This document shows positions 1 through 9,073 of a stretch of 63,151 nucleotides of DNA, piece by piece. A model generated the notes under the pieces. The model was not told the DNA's origin. It did no database searches and worked only from the letters and a program-made list of their open reading frames with translations. Origin of the DNA: Stieleria tagensis (GTDB lineage: Bacteria; Planctomycetota; Planctomycetia; Pirellulales; Pirellulaceae); contig NZ_JAMYFE010000105.1 in NCBI RefSeq assembly GCF_024129865.1, positions 1 through 63,151 on the forward strand. Direction: 5' to 3'. Position 1 is the first letter of the stretch. Each line of letters begins with the position of its first letter. The translations under genes and the position numbers were made by a program.

Positions 1-1
1 C

Positions 2-91
2 GAATTGAATCGCTGGGCGCCGGATTATTTCCGCACCCGCCAAGCCCAACCACAGGTTCAGTTGCTGGTGACGCCCGAGCAATTTGCCTAG
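2..91 (+). CDS. C-terminal end of a truncated gene
   Basis: An open frame enters from the left edge and stops at TAG (89-91), giving 29 residues that end in LVTPEQFA. The protein cannot be identified from so short a tail. The frame was chosen because it stays open to the window edge and is followed by about 400 bases without a gene. It could also be a chance open stretch. Confidence 0.4.
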   Translation, partial: ELNRWAPDYFRTRQAQPQVQLLVTPEQFA

Positions 92-130
92 GGCCGTTGC
101 ACACTATCTGAGAGCTGTTGATTCAATCTT

Positions 131-235
131 CAGCGGCGCTGGCGTGGAGGATTTATCCGACTCCGTTGAGAGTTTCCTGTGAAGAATTAAGCCGGTCGGA
201 TAAATCCTCCACACCAACTTGCGACCGGCTAAATC
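131..235. repeat. Palindromic interspersed repeat, copy 1
   Basis: Two perfectly complementary 18-base arms, GTGGAGGATTTATCCGAC (144-161) and GTCGGATAAATCCTCCAC (195-212), enclose a 33-base loop. Similarity to the second copy near 41.9 kb continues outside the arms on both sides. The element sits in intergenic DNA, contains no open frame, and resembles a REP- or MITE-like unit. The rest of 92-500 shows nothing else convincing apart from the small inverted repeat at 296-316. Confidence 0.85.
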
Positions 236-295
236 TCTCGCTCACGCGTCGGGTTGGATAAAACCGCAACTTCAAAACACGCAGTCGGGATGGGC

Positions 296-316
296 CAGTT
301 CAATCGACTTGAACTG
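296..316. repeat. Short perfect inverted repeat
   Basis: CAGTTCAA and TTGAACTG pair perfectly around a 5-base centre (TCGAC). It could be an operator or a hairpin. No adjacent promoter or T-run decides its role, and the nearest gene (501-716) reads towards it from the other side. Confidence 0.45.
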
Positions 317-500
317 TACACCCACACAGCACTGAAGAAGTAACCACGACTACCACCACAGAGCTATACTATCAGTCCCAAGGGAGAAGTCAAACGATGG
401 TGGTCGTTTTTGTTGGCGCACGCACAGGCCCTGTCGAAGCGCGCCGCCTGGACTGGCCACGGAAAAAGAAACTTGGCCGCTGTGCAACTTGGCCGTGGCC

Positions 501-716
501 TTATTCAGTAGGCACGTCAATGGCGCGACTGATCACGCTGTGTGAAACGAACATGGCGACAATCAGCGGAAAGGCGAACGCCATGACCTTTAGAAATCCG
601 CCTGGGCCGTCCGAGAGTGATTCTGCAATCAACGGAAGAATGAAGGCGGCAAGGATTCCAGACACCCAGACCGCAGCGTTCGTCGCTAGCAGTTTCTTTT
701 TGTCTGAATTGGTCAT
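501..716 (-). CDS. Small two-helix membrane protein
   Basis: The product is 71 residues: a short basic N terminus (MTNSDKKK), a hydrophobic segment at about residues 14-31, a glycine/proline-containing turn, and a second hydrophobic segment at about 41-59. It would sit in the cytoplasmic membrane as a hairpin. The ATG at 716 is preferred over an in-frame GTG at 722 because AGAGAG lies eight bases upstream. I recognise no family and infer no function. It is separated from the flavin reductase-like gene and probably transcribed alone. Confidence 0.6.
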   Translation of the reverse strand: MTNSDKKKLLATNAAVWVSGILAAFILPLIAESLSDGPGGFLKVMAFAFPLIVAMFVSHSVISRAIDVPTE

Positions 717-880
717 TTGCACGACTCTCTATTGGGGCGCGTGCCGATTGCAATCGAGTGATTGTGTGACGGCTAACGAATCAACAGTCTAGAACATCCG
801 CAACTGGAACTGCAACGGTTGCCTGTTTGGAGAATCGAGAGGTGGAAGAGAAGCGACCGAGACGCCAAGTTGCACCTGGG

Positions 881-1462
881 CTACTGCAGGCGAAAGGTGT
901 CGTTGACTTCGGTGTAGTCGCGACGACCGACGCGACCGATGGTGGCGATCGCAGCTTGGTCGGCGACCGTGTCGTCGATGTGAAAGTAAACGACATTGCC
1001 GATGACCAGGTTGGCGCCGCCGGGGCCGGTCCCGAGTTGAATGGCACTGTGAAGTGTGCATTCCATGGCGGCGGCGGCAAGTTTGACACGTGGTGGTGCG
1101 ACTTTGACGCTCGCAGCCTGTTCCAGGCCGGCCAATTGAAATTCGTCGCTCTCTGGAGGCACATCGTCGGCGGTACGATGCATGGCCGCGGCCAGTGGCA
1201 GGGTGACGACATTGACCACAAATTGGCCGGTACGGCGAATGTTTTCCAGCGTGTCTTTGGGACGTCCCTGGCTGTCGTTTGCGGGTGAGAAACAGACGGT
1301 CGGCGGCTTGGCACCGATGCCGGTGAAGAACGAAAACGGGGCCAGGTTGGGAATGCCATCGATCGATAGCGTCGACACCCACGCGATCGGCCGCGGCGTG
1401 ATCATCTGCACCATTCGCAGATAAACTTCTTGCAATGATTGGTTGGCGACGTCCAATTCCAT
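881..1462 (-). CDS. Flavin reductase-like domain protein (DIM6/NTAB type)
   Basis: The 193-residue protein has the split-barrel FMN-binding layout of the flavin reductase-like family: TPRPIAWVST at residues 22-31 and NLAPFSFF at 39-46, followed by a conserved core. Such proteins bind FMN and either reduce flavin or use it in oxidoreduction; the substrate here is unknown. The ATG at 1462 is preferred because it lies one base after the stop of the upstream phosphatase gene (TGA at 1466-1464) and GGCGGA precedes it. Longer open sequence upstream overlaps that gene and is unlike the family. It is the last gene of the kinase-phosphatase operon. Confidence 0.85.
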   Translation of the reverse strand: MELDVANQSLQEVYLRMVQMITPRPIAWVSTLSIDGIPNLAPFSFFTGIGAKPPTVCFSPANDSQGRPKDTLENIRRTGQFVVNVVTLPLAAAMHRTADDVPPESDEFQLAGLEQAASVKVAPPRVKLAAAAMECTLHSAIQLGTGPGGANLVIGNVVYFHIDDTVADQAAIATIGRVGRRDYTEVNDTFRLQ

Positions 1463-1463
1463 T

Positions 1464-2264
1464 TCAGTGATCCGCCAACAGTCCGACCATCGTGTCCTGC
1501 ATCGGCTTGGTCGCCGTGACGCAGAATTTTGGCAGCCAGTCATCCAGATCGGTGCCATCATAGGCGGTCAAATGCGCGCCGGCTTCGCGGGCAATCACCG
1601 TTCCAGCGGCGGAATCCCAGGCGGCCACATTGGTCGCCCAGTAGCCATCCAACCGCCCCGCCGCGACGTAGCACATATTCAAGGCGCATGACCCCAGGCG
1701 ACGCAGCGAGCGACACCGCTCCAACACTTTGACGAACCGAGTCACCTCGGGAGAATCGGATTTGACACCCGCCGGAAAACTGCAGGCGACCAATGCATCG
1801 GACAGGGACTCGCAATCACTGGTGTGAATCGGCATGCCATTCAAATGGGCACCCTGGCCATCGATTGCAGTGAACAATTCTTTCGTGACCGGATCCAAAA
1901 TCACCCCCAACCGCATCTTGCCTGCGTGATACAAGCCGATCGAGACGGCAAAGGATTGCAGACGATGGACATAGTTGACGGTTCCGTCGAGAGGATCAAC
2001 GACCCAGCATGGCGGGGCATCCAAGTCGCCGTTGCGGACAGTGGCCGGTGGATCGTTTTCGCCTTCCTCTTCACCGACAAACGCATAGCCCTCGAAGGCA
2101 TCCATCAAGATCTTGCGAATCGCCTTTTGTGACGCCAAATCCGCATCGGTGACCAAATCCTTGGGGGCTTTTTCGGTGACCGTTCGGCTTTCCCAACGGC
2201 TCAGGAGTTCGGCGGCACCGGCTCGAGCCGCGGAGATCGCAATGTCCAGATGTTCTTGATTCAC
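1464..2264 (-). CDS. Inositol monophosphatase family protein
   Basis: 266 residues, the usual length for this Mg-dependent, Li-sensitive phosphatase family. Metal-binding motifs are intact: VTDAD near residue 40, GEEE at 64-67, DPLDGT at 90-95 and AWDSAAG with Asp217. The reaction is hydrolysis of a phosphate monoester; candidates are inositol phosphate, 3'-phosphoadenosine 5'-phosphate or histidinol phosphate, and the sequence alone does not decide. It lies two bases after the kinase gene and one base before the flavin reductase-like gene, so the three are probably co-transcribed. Cytoplasmic; no signal peptide. Confidence 0.9.
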   Translation of the reverse strand: MNQEHLDIAISAARAGAAELLSRWESRTVTEKAPKDLVTDADLASQKAIRKILMDAFEGYAFVGEEEGENDPPATVRNGDLDAPPCWVVDPLDGTVNYVHRLQSFAVSIGLYHAGKMRLGVILDPVTKELFTAIDGQGAHLNGMPIHTSDCESLSDALVACSFPAGVKSDSPEVTRFVKVLERCRSLRRLGSCALNMCYVAAGRLDGYWATNVAAWDSAAGTVIAREAGAHLTAYDGTDLDDWLPKFCVTATKPMQDTMVGLLADH

Positions 2265-2266
2265 AA

Positions 2267-3382
2267 TTAAACTTCAAGGCGTCGGAGTTCTTCCAGCCAC
2301 AGCCGGATGTCGTTGTTGTATTCAGTGGCCATGTCGCCGATGACCAATTGCCGATGAAAGGCCGCGGCGCCGGTGTCCACATGTTCGGCGGCTTCGGCGT
2401 TGGGGAAACGACGATTCGGATCCGGTGCGATCAACCCCTGCAAAAAGTTCATCAACAGTTCGTTGCGGACGATGTCAGCCGGCAACACTTTTTCCAGTCG
2501 CCCTGGCAATTCCATTTTGGCTTGGACCAAGTCCATCAATTTTTCTTGGCCGGCAAAAATGTTCCGCCCGCTCAACAACTCGATCAGCACATAGCCAACG
2601 CTGGCCAAGTCACTGCGTGGTGTGGCGTGCTTGTTTTCCAGCACTTCGGGAGCGGCATACAGCGGCGTGCATTCACGTTCACGCGGCGGGTTTTTGTACT
2701 CGATCGCCGACCCCATGTCGATCAGCTTGGTGTGGCCGCTGCGTTTGAGCATGATATTGGCCGGTTTCACGTCGCCGTGAACAATCCCTTCACGGTGCAG
2801 CGCAGCCAGTGCCGCAAGGCATTCTCGCACGATGGCAACCGCCACCCCGGCTTTGAAACGCGAGTGATCGGGGCCTTTGGTGATGATCACTTCGTTGATG
2901 TAGCGGACGCGGCGCTTGTCCAAATGGCTTTCGAGCAGTTGCAAACAACTCGGGGCGATCAACTGCCGCAAATCGTAGCCGTCGACCCACTCCATCATCA
3001 TGATGCGGATTCGGTTGCGTTCAAAAAAGTTCTGGACGGCCAACAAGTTGTCATGCTGGATCAAGGCGACTTTCGACGCGATCGTCGCCACCCGCTGCAT
3101 CGCTTCGTCGTAGGCGTGGGCACTCAGGTAATGTTCCGGCGAGAAAATCTTCATTGCCACCGGAACGGTGAATCCGTCCGTCCCGCGGTACTCTGTCAAA
3201 TAGACTTCGCCCTGTCCGCCGCGACCGAGCAACCGCAGCATATGGTGATGCCCGGTCCAACTGACTTTTTGGCGTTTGATCAGACGGTCATACCAATCGA
3301 CCAGCTTGACATCGCCGGCAGCCTTCAACGCGCCTTGGTGCGTGATCGTTGGATTGGGTTCGAAGCGAGTGGTTGATTCCAT
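2267..3382 (-). CDS. Serine/threonine protein kinase with DMG motif
   Basis: A 371-residue Hanks-type kinase. Visible motifs are the glycine loop GRGGQGEV (53-60), the ATP lysine in VAMK (Lys78), the catalytic loop HGDVKPAN (202-209, Asp204), DMG (222-224) in place of DFG, and APE (244-246). The HRD arginine is replaced by glycine, typical of kinases that do not need activation-loop phosphorylation. There is no transmembrane segment or extracellular sensor, so it is probably cytosolic. It heads an operon with the phosphatase-family and flavin reductase-like genes. The 320 bases upstream (3383-3702), shared with a divergent operon, must hold both promoters; I could not fix their boxes. Confidence 0.9.
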   Translation of the reverse strand: MESTTRFEPNPTITHQGALKAAGDVKLVDWYDRLIKRQKVSWTGHHHMLRLLGRGGQGEVYLTEYRGTDGFTVPVAMKIFSPEHYLSAHAYDEAMQRVATIASKVALIQHDNLLAVQNFFERNRIRIMMMEWVDGYDLRQLIAPSCLQLLESHLDKRRVRYINEVIITKGPDHSRFKAGVAVAIVRECLAALAALHREGIVHGDVKPANIMLKRSGHTKLIDMGSAIEYKNPPRERECTPLYAAPEVLENKHATPRSDLASVGYVLIELLSGRNIFAGQEKLMDLVQAKMELPGRLEKVLPADIVRNELLMNFLQGLIAPDPNRRFPNAEAAEHVDTGAAAFHRQLVIGDMATEYNNDIRLWLEELRRLEV

Positions 3383-3702
3383 TTTCGCGACGGTCCGTCG
3401 TGATTTGTTGAATGAGATTGGATGAACAGCAGACAGCTATCTGACCGTTTCGTGATTCCCCCTTTTCATTGGGACGGAAAAGACTCTCCGGTTTTCATAC
3501 AGTTTACACAGCCCGCCTACTTACAAAAGGCGAGAGGGCACCCCCAGATCCGCACCCCCAATCGGCTGGGAAACTATTTCGGCCATCCGAACCGCTGACG
3601 GGGTGATCAGAGCCGCGCGGAGGGTTTCAGAGCGTTAAGATTGCCGCAGCGAAGCATCCGGATGGTTGATGCGGACAAAGGGATTGATCGAGTGACTTTA
3701 AA

Positions 3703-6402
3703 ATGATTTTCGAGCACCGCGCGGCCAATCGGGTTGCGATCGTCTGCGACTGGGGATTGCCGTGCTTGATACTAGCATCGCTGGTATTATTGCATTCCAG
3801 CAAACTGTGCCCGGTCGCCACTGCCCAGGATGGTCTGGATCCCCCAGATGCAACTATTCCAGACACATCGGTGAATGTCTCGCCGACCGGTGTGCAGCGG
3901 TTTGCCAAGGGCAAATGGGCCGCCATGTCGGCTGTCGGTATCAATCCCAGCGATCAAGACACCGAAGAAGTGGTTTCGGTTTATCTGGGTGATCATCCCG
4001 ACCTACAGTTCTCGCGGCGATTCTGGCTGCCCGCTCACAGTAAACGTCAAACTTGGTTGCCAATCCAAATCCCCCCCGCAACGCCGCTGCGCGACCAACA
4101 AATCACCAGCTCGATGATGCGAATCGTCGATTCCGGCGACGGCGAAGTGTTTACCGAGAATAGGCTTGGGATGCCACTGACGAAACGGTCACTGATGTTG
4201 ACCAATGCCGAAATCAACACCGGATTGATACTGGAACCGCCGCAATGGGATGGATCCGGAATGTCCGAATCGTCTCGGGCCGATTTGTACACGATGCTGT
4301 ACGCGGCACGCGACTCGGCGATCAATTCATCGTTGGAACTGTCGCTGGTGAATTTCCGTTCGGATTTCTTACCACCGACCCACCGCAGCCTCGATGCGTT
4401 GGACCAAATGGTGATTGCCGATGATCATTTGAAACATGACACCAGTGGTTTGCTACAACTGCGTCAATGGTTGCGCGATGGCGGACGGATTTGGATCATG
4501 CTGGATCGGGTTGCCTCAGCATCGGTTCAGACCCTGCTGGGAGACGACATGACGTTTTCCACCGTTGATCGCGTGCAGTGGAATGACTTTCAAATCGAAG
4601 CGGGCGCCGATCGCCCGGGGCAACCGTTTGAGAGCGAATCTTGGTCATCGGAAATCCCCGTCGAGATGGTGCGTGTGATGGGAGATTTCAACGAGGTTTC
4701 TTTTCAAATCAACGGCATGCCGGCCGCATTTTGGCAGCCCGTCGGCCGTGGCGAAGTCCTGTTCACCACCGCGTCCACGCGCGCCTGGATGCAGCCCGAT
4801 CAAACGCCAGGACGCGCGCTGTATGAATTGTCACAGCGATTCTTCGAACCGCGAATGAAAGCACCGCGATCGGGACCGGCAATGATCCCCATGCTGGATC
4901 AAGAAATCGGTTACCAAATCCCACAACGCTGGATCGCCGGCCTGGTGCTGGGGATCAATGCACTCTTGATTCTAGGGTTCGGCTGTTGGTGGGCTTTCCA
5001 GCGGCGTCTGGAACGAATGGCCATCCTGATCCCTGTTTCAGCTCTCACGTCAGCCGTGCTGATGATCCTGGTTGGCAATCACTACGCCAAATCAGTCCCC
5101 TCGACCGTGGCCACCGGCCAGGTGGTGCGTGTGTTCGACGCCACCGACCAAGCGGAGGTGTCAACCGTGCATTCGGTTTACAGCAGTGATGCCGGCGACC
5201 TGGCACTCAAGTCGAACAGCGGAACGTTGACGTTGCCGTTGAATCTCGGTGACGCGTCCCAGCACCAACGACTGGTTTGGAACGACGATCAATCAAGTCA
5301 ATCGATCGGTCTGACCCAACCGCCTGGAGTGGTGCGGCATTTTTTCTCGGATTCCACCGTTCTCCTGGATCAACCCTTGAAACTGCGAGGCACCTTTGAT
5401 GCCAAAGGGTTTCGTGGCAAGCTGCAAGGATTGGGCGACCGCAAATGGGAAGATGCCGTGATCGTCGCATCGCCGGGGCCGGCGACAGCGGTCGTGGCCG
5501 ATCCCAGTGAACGGGCGCCGTCGAGCCAGGATTCAGCAGACCAGCCGGCAACACTGGTTGCCACTACGGACAACCTACTCGCACCCGATCAATTCATTTC
5601 CGGCGCCCTGCTATCGGACACCCAGCGGATGCGACAGGAATTCTACCGACGCGTCTTTGCGACGCCCGAGGAACAACCATTCGGCCGCGAAACGTCGCTG
5701 TTGATTTGGACCGACCCGTTAGATTTGGGTGATCAATTTGCCGATCGCTTCGCTCGCCGTGGTACGGCACTTCTATCGGTGCCGATTCAAATCGATACGC
5801 CGGTCCCGGACGCGGATTTCCAGGTCCCCGCCACGTTCATTCGCACCGAAACCTTTGCCGGTCACCGGGGCGTGTCATTTGTATTCAACCCGCGGACCGG
5901 TCGCTGGCTGTCACAATTGACCAAGCCCACGGAAACGGAACTGCTGTTTCGATTCCCTGCGGAATTGGCAACGATGACACTGAAACAGGTGCGGTTGAAA
6001 ATCAAACTCAATGCGCCGTCACGCTCGTTGATTGTCCAAGCAATGGTCGACGGCCAGCCCACCACGGTCTACGAACAATCCGATCCGTCCGGCACGATTG
6101 AATTCACGATCGATCGCGCTGACGCACTGCAGTGGCATCGCGACCATGGATTGTGGTTGTCGATTGGCATCAGCAAAACACAGCAACAGGTGGCGTCGGC
6201 CACCACCGATCCGGCCGATGATTTAGACTCGCCCGCCGACGGCAATGCCGCCGTCATCGGCGAGACAAAAGAAATCGAGAGTACGACTTGGCAAATCGAT
6301 TTCATTCAAATGGAAGCGGTCGGTCGAATCGAATCCGATCCCGGCACGACAGCCTCCCTCGCCACTCCCCACGTCTCCACTCGTCTCGCAGGCACCCCGT
6401 GA
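3703..6402 (+). CDS. Large exported/membrane protein of an ABC transporter operon
   Basis: 899 residues. A hydrophobic N-terminal segment (about 12-38) ends near a plausible cleavage site before QDG. A long, probably extracytoplasmic domain follows, then two membrane segments at about 411-433 and 441-459, and another long polar domain. No enzyme motif is evident. Its stop overlaps the GTG start of the ABC ATPase gene by four bases (GTGA), so translation is coupled. A partnership with the transporter, like the auxiliary membrane proteins of other ABC-2 exporters, is inferred from position only. Confidence 0.75.
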   Translation: MIFEHRAANRVAIVCDWGLPCLILASLVLLHSSKLCPVATAQDGLDPPDATIPDTSVNVSPTGVQRFAKGKWAAMSAVGINPSDQDTEEVVSVYLGDHPDLQFSRRFWLPAHSKRQTWLPIQIPPATPLRDQQITSSMMRIVDSGDGEVFTENRLGMPLTKRSLMLTNAEINTGLILEPPQWDGSGMSESSRADLYTMLYAARDSAINSSLELSLVNFRSDFLPPTHRSLDALDQMVIADDHLKHDTSGLLQLRQWLRDGGRIWIMLDRVASASVQTLLGDDMTFSTVDRVQWNDFQIEAGADRPGQPFESESWSSEIPVEMVRVMGDFNEVSFQINGMPAAFWQPVGRGEVLFTTASTRAWMQPDQTPGRALYELSQRFFEPRMKAPRSGPAMIPMLDQEIGYQIPQRWIAGLVLGINALLILGFGCWWAFQRRLERMAILIPVSALTSAVLMILVGNHYAKSVPSTVATGQVVRVFDATDQAEVSTVHSVYSSDAGDLALKSNSGTLTLPLNLGDASQHQRLVWNDDQSSQSIGLTQPPGVVRHFFSDSTVLLDQPLKLRGTFDAKGFRGKLQGLGDRKWEDAVIVASPGPATAVVADPSERAPSSQDSADQPATLVATTDNLLAPDQFISGALLSDTQRMRQEFYRRVFATPEEQPFGRETSLLIWTDPLDLGDQFADRFARRGTALLSVPIQIDTPVPDADFQVPATFIRTETFAGHRGVSFVFNPRTGRWLSQLTKPTETELLFRFPAELATMTLKQVRLKIKLNAPSRSLIVQAMVDGQPTTVYEQSDPSGTIEFTIDRADALQWHRDHGLWLSIGISKTQQQVASATTDPADDLDSPADGNAAVIGETKEIESTTWQIDFIQMEAVGRIESDPGTTASLATPHVSTRLAGTP

Positions 6403-7412
6403 ATCAGGCACCACCCGTTGTTGAAATCAGTGAGCTGACCAAACGATACGACGAATTCACGGCGTTGGATTCATTGTCGTTAACTGTCGGCAAAGGCCAA
6501 ATCTTGGGTTTTATCGGCCCCAACGGCGCCGGAAAAACAACGACCATTCGGATCTTGGTGGGGCTGTTAAAACCGACCAGCGGGTCGGCGCGGATCGCCG
6601 GTTCGGACTGTCTGGAGGAATCACAAAAAATCAAACGGCTGGTCGGCTACATGCCGGATGATTTCGGCAAATACAACAACATGCGGGTGAGCGAGTACCT
6701 GGATTTTTTTGGTGCGGCCTATGGCATTGGGCGTGGCAAACGGGTGCGTCGAATTGATGAAGTGTTGGAAATCGCCGGCGCTGGATACATGAAAGACCTG
6801 TTTGTCGATGCACTCAGCCGTGGCATGCAACAGCGCGTCGCGATCGCTCGCACCCTGATGCATGACCCCCAAGTCTTGATCCTGGATGAACCGGCCAACG
6901 GGCTGGATCCCCAGGCCCGGATCGACATGCGTGAGATGCTGTTGCGATTGGCCGGGATGGGGAAAACACTGATCGTGACCAGTCATATCCTGCCCGAATT
7001 GGCACGTGTCTGCGACTTGGTGGCAATGATCACCAAAGGCAAACTGCGTGCGTTCGGGACATTGGATGACATCATGCGTGACATCCAACAGCGCCGCACG
7101 TTTGAAATCCAGTTGCTCGATGCCGAACAAGTTCCGCGCGTCGTCCAATTGGTTCGCCAATGGATGAAGCAGGCGGACCAACCATCGGAAATCAGCGAAG
7201 CGACGGCGGAGACCATGGTGCGGTTCACCACCAGCCAAAGCGATCCTCAAATCACACCGCTGTTGACGCATTTGGTGAACCAGGGTGAATCGATCGCCCA
7301 GTTTCGCGAAGTCCCAACCGATCTGGAGGATGCATTCCTGTCGGTGGCCGGCAGCAACAACGAACCGCAATCTTCCGCGTCGCAGCCCCAGTCTGCCCAG
7401 GCGACATCATGA
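6399..7412 (+). CDS. ABC-2 type transporter ATP-binding protein
   Basis: 337 residues with all ABC ATPase signatures: Walker A GPNGAGKT (40-47), signature LSRGMQQRV (139-147), Walker B LILDEP (160-165) and the switch histidine in TSH (196). The usual Q-loop glutamine is replaced (YMPD at 84-87), a feature of one ABC-2 subfamily. The start is GTG at 6399, overlapping the previous stop; the open frame extends upstream but would lie inside the preceding gene. It would energise the permease encoded next, with which it overlaps by four bases (ATGA). Substrate unknown. Confidence 0.92.
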   Translation: MNQAPPVVEISELTKRYDEFTALDSLSLTVGKGQILGFIGPNGAGKTTTIRILVGLLKPTSGSARIAGSDCLEESQKIKRLVGYMPDDFGKYNNMRVSEYLDFFGAAYGIGRGKRVRRIDEVLEIAGAGYMKDLFVDALSRGMQQRVAIARTLMHDPQVLILDEPANGLDPQARIDMREMLLRLAGMGKTLIVTSHILPELARVCDLVAMITKGKLRAFGTLDDIMRDIQQRRTFEIQLLDAEQVPRVVQLVRQWMKQADQPSEISEATAETMVRFTTSQSDPQITPLLTHLVNQGESIAQFREVPTDLEDAFLSVAGSNNEPQSSASQPQSAQATS

Positions 7413-9073
7413 GCATGGTGATTAATCCTGTCGTTCAACGAGAATTTTTTGGCATCCTCCGATCGCCACGTTCATTTGCGACGTTGCTGGTGTTGTCGAT
7501 TGGTTTTTCGGCAGCTGTGCTGATGCGTTGGCCGTCAGATGCAACGGTCGATCTAAGCGGCAGCCAATCGTTGGAAGTGTTTCGTGTTTTTGGCTACGGA
7601 TTGCTGGCTGGCGTCGTCTTTTTAGTGCCTGCATTTCCGGCAACCTCGATCGTCAACGAAAAAAACAGCGGGACGCTAGCGCTGCTGTTGAATTCCCCGC
7701 TGCGACCGACGTCAATCTATTTCGGCAAACTCGCCGGCGTGTTGTTGTTTGCGGTTTTGGTTTTGTTGGCCAGCCTACCGGGCGCAGCGGCTTGCTATGC
7801 AATGGGCGGAATTGACCTCCGCGGCGGTCTGGGGTTGTTGTACCTGGTGCTGGCGCTGTTGGTGTTCCAGTACGCCACGCTGGGGATGCTGGTCAGCAGT
7901 TTTGCTGAATCGGCTGATGCGGCGGTCCGCATCACTTACTCGATCGTGCTGGCCATGTTCTTTTTGACGCTGGTCCCCGAAGCCTTCTTTCCCGGCGGTA
8001 GCGGTCTGGTCGGTGGTGCGGCGCGTTGGCTGCGTTCGGTATCACCGCTGCCGGTCGTGATGGAAATCATGGGCCATGGCGGGGTGGGATCTCGCGGCCT
8101 GATGGGGCACACCGGCGGATTGGCATTTATTGTCATCACCCTCGTCAGCAGCATCGTGTTTGCAGTCATCACTCTGTCACGATTGAACTATCGCATTTTT
8201 GATCGATCGCATGCCCAAGGGGTGATCACCGATGACCGCGGAGCGATGGCCCGCTTGACGCGACGATTGATGTATGTCGTTGATCCACAGCGCCGCAAGC
8301 CCGGGATTCCTTGGTATCTGAATCCGGTGATGGTCAAAGAGTTTCGTTGTCGTCGATTTGGTCGTTCCCAGTGGCTGTTTCGCTTGGTCGCCGTCTGTGC
8401 GGTCACCTCGATGGTGCTGACATTCGCAGCGGCAACCAGTGTGACGTCGTGGGGCGTGGAAACGATCGGCGGATTGATGGTGCTATTGCAAGTGATTTTG
8501 GTCGTGGTGATGACACCCAGTTTGACGTCCGGATTGATCAGTGGAGAACGCGACGGTGGCGGTTGGGAATTGCTGCGTCTGACGCCGTTGTCGGCCTTTA
8601 AAATCGTTCGCGGCAAACTGCTGAGCGTGTTATGGACGCTGTTGTTGGTGTTGATGGCGACGCTGCCCGGCTACCTGGTGATGATCTATATCCGCCCACA
8701 GATGTTGGCGCAAGTCAATCTGGTGTTGATCTGTTTGGCATGGACCGTGATCTACACCTTGGCCGTCAGTGCCGCAGTGGGCAGTCTGTTTCGATACACC
8801 GCGGTCGCGACAACGGTCACCTATGTCACCGTGATGACGTTGTTTTTGGCTCCAATGCTGGTCTGGTTGGGGCGTGATGCACCGTTCGGCCATTCGACCG
8901 TGCAAAACGCATTGCGACTCAATCCGGTCGGTGCCGCGCTCAACGTGATCGAAACACCAGGTTTTCAAAACTACGATTTATTGCCTGCCGCTTGGTGGGT
9001 CGCCGGGTGCATTTCGGCGTTCATGTTTCTGTTATTTGGTTTGCAAGTATGGCGTCTGACACGTCCCGTTTGA
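7409..9073 (+). CDS. ABC-2 type permease, duplicated fold
   Basis: 554 residues with about a dozen hydrophobic segments. The protein looks internally duplicated: NPVVQREF at residue 6 and NPVMVKEF near residue 304 each open a half containing a cluster of membrane helices, so one polypeptide could supply both transmembrane halves of an exporter. It overlaps the ATPase gene by four bases and the HEAT-repeat gene by 25 bases. It acts in the cytoplasmic membrane; the cargo is unknown. Confidence 0.88.
   Translation: MSMVINPVVQREFFGILRSPRSFATLLVLSIGFSAAVLMRWPSDATVDLSGSQSLEVFRVFGYGLLAGVVFLVPAFPATSIVNEKNSGTLALLLNSPLRPTSIYFGKLAGVLLFAVLVLLASLPGAAACYAMGGIDLRGGLGLLYLVLALLVFQYATLGMLVSSFAESADAAVRITYSIVLAMFFLTLVPEAFFPGGSGLVGGAARWLRSVSPLPVVMEIMGHGGVGSRGLMGHTGGLAFIVITLVSSIVFAVITLSRLNYRIFDRSHAQGVITDDRGAMARLTRRLMYVVDPQRRKPGIPWYLNPVMVKEFRCRRFGRSQWLFRLVAVCAVTSMVLTFAAATSVTSWGVETIGGLMVLLQVILVVVMTPSLTSGLISGERDGGGWELLRLTPLSAFKIVRGKLLSVLWTLLLVLMATLPGYLVMIYIRPQMLAQVNLVLICLAWTVIYTLAVSAAVGSLFRYTAVATTVTYVTVMTLFLAPMLVWLGRDAPFGHSTVQNALRLNPVGAALNVIETPGFQNYDLLPAAWWVAGCISAFMFLLFGLQVWRLTRPV

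Noticed and set aside
397-792. 131-residue plus-strand open frame
   Set aside because: It lies antisense to the small membrane protein gene, has no family-like sequence, and its composition fits a shadow frame.
2348-3376. 342-residue plus-strand open frame
   Set aside because: It is the antisense shadow of the kinase gene, whose motifs are unmistakable.
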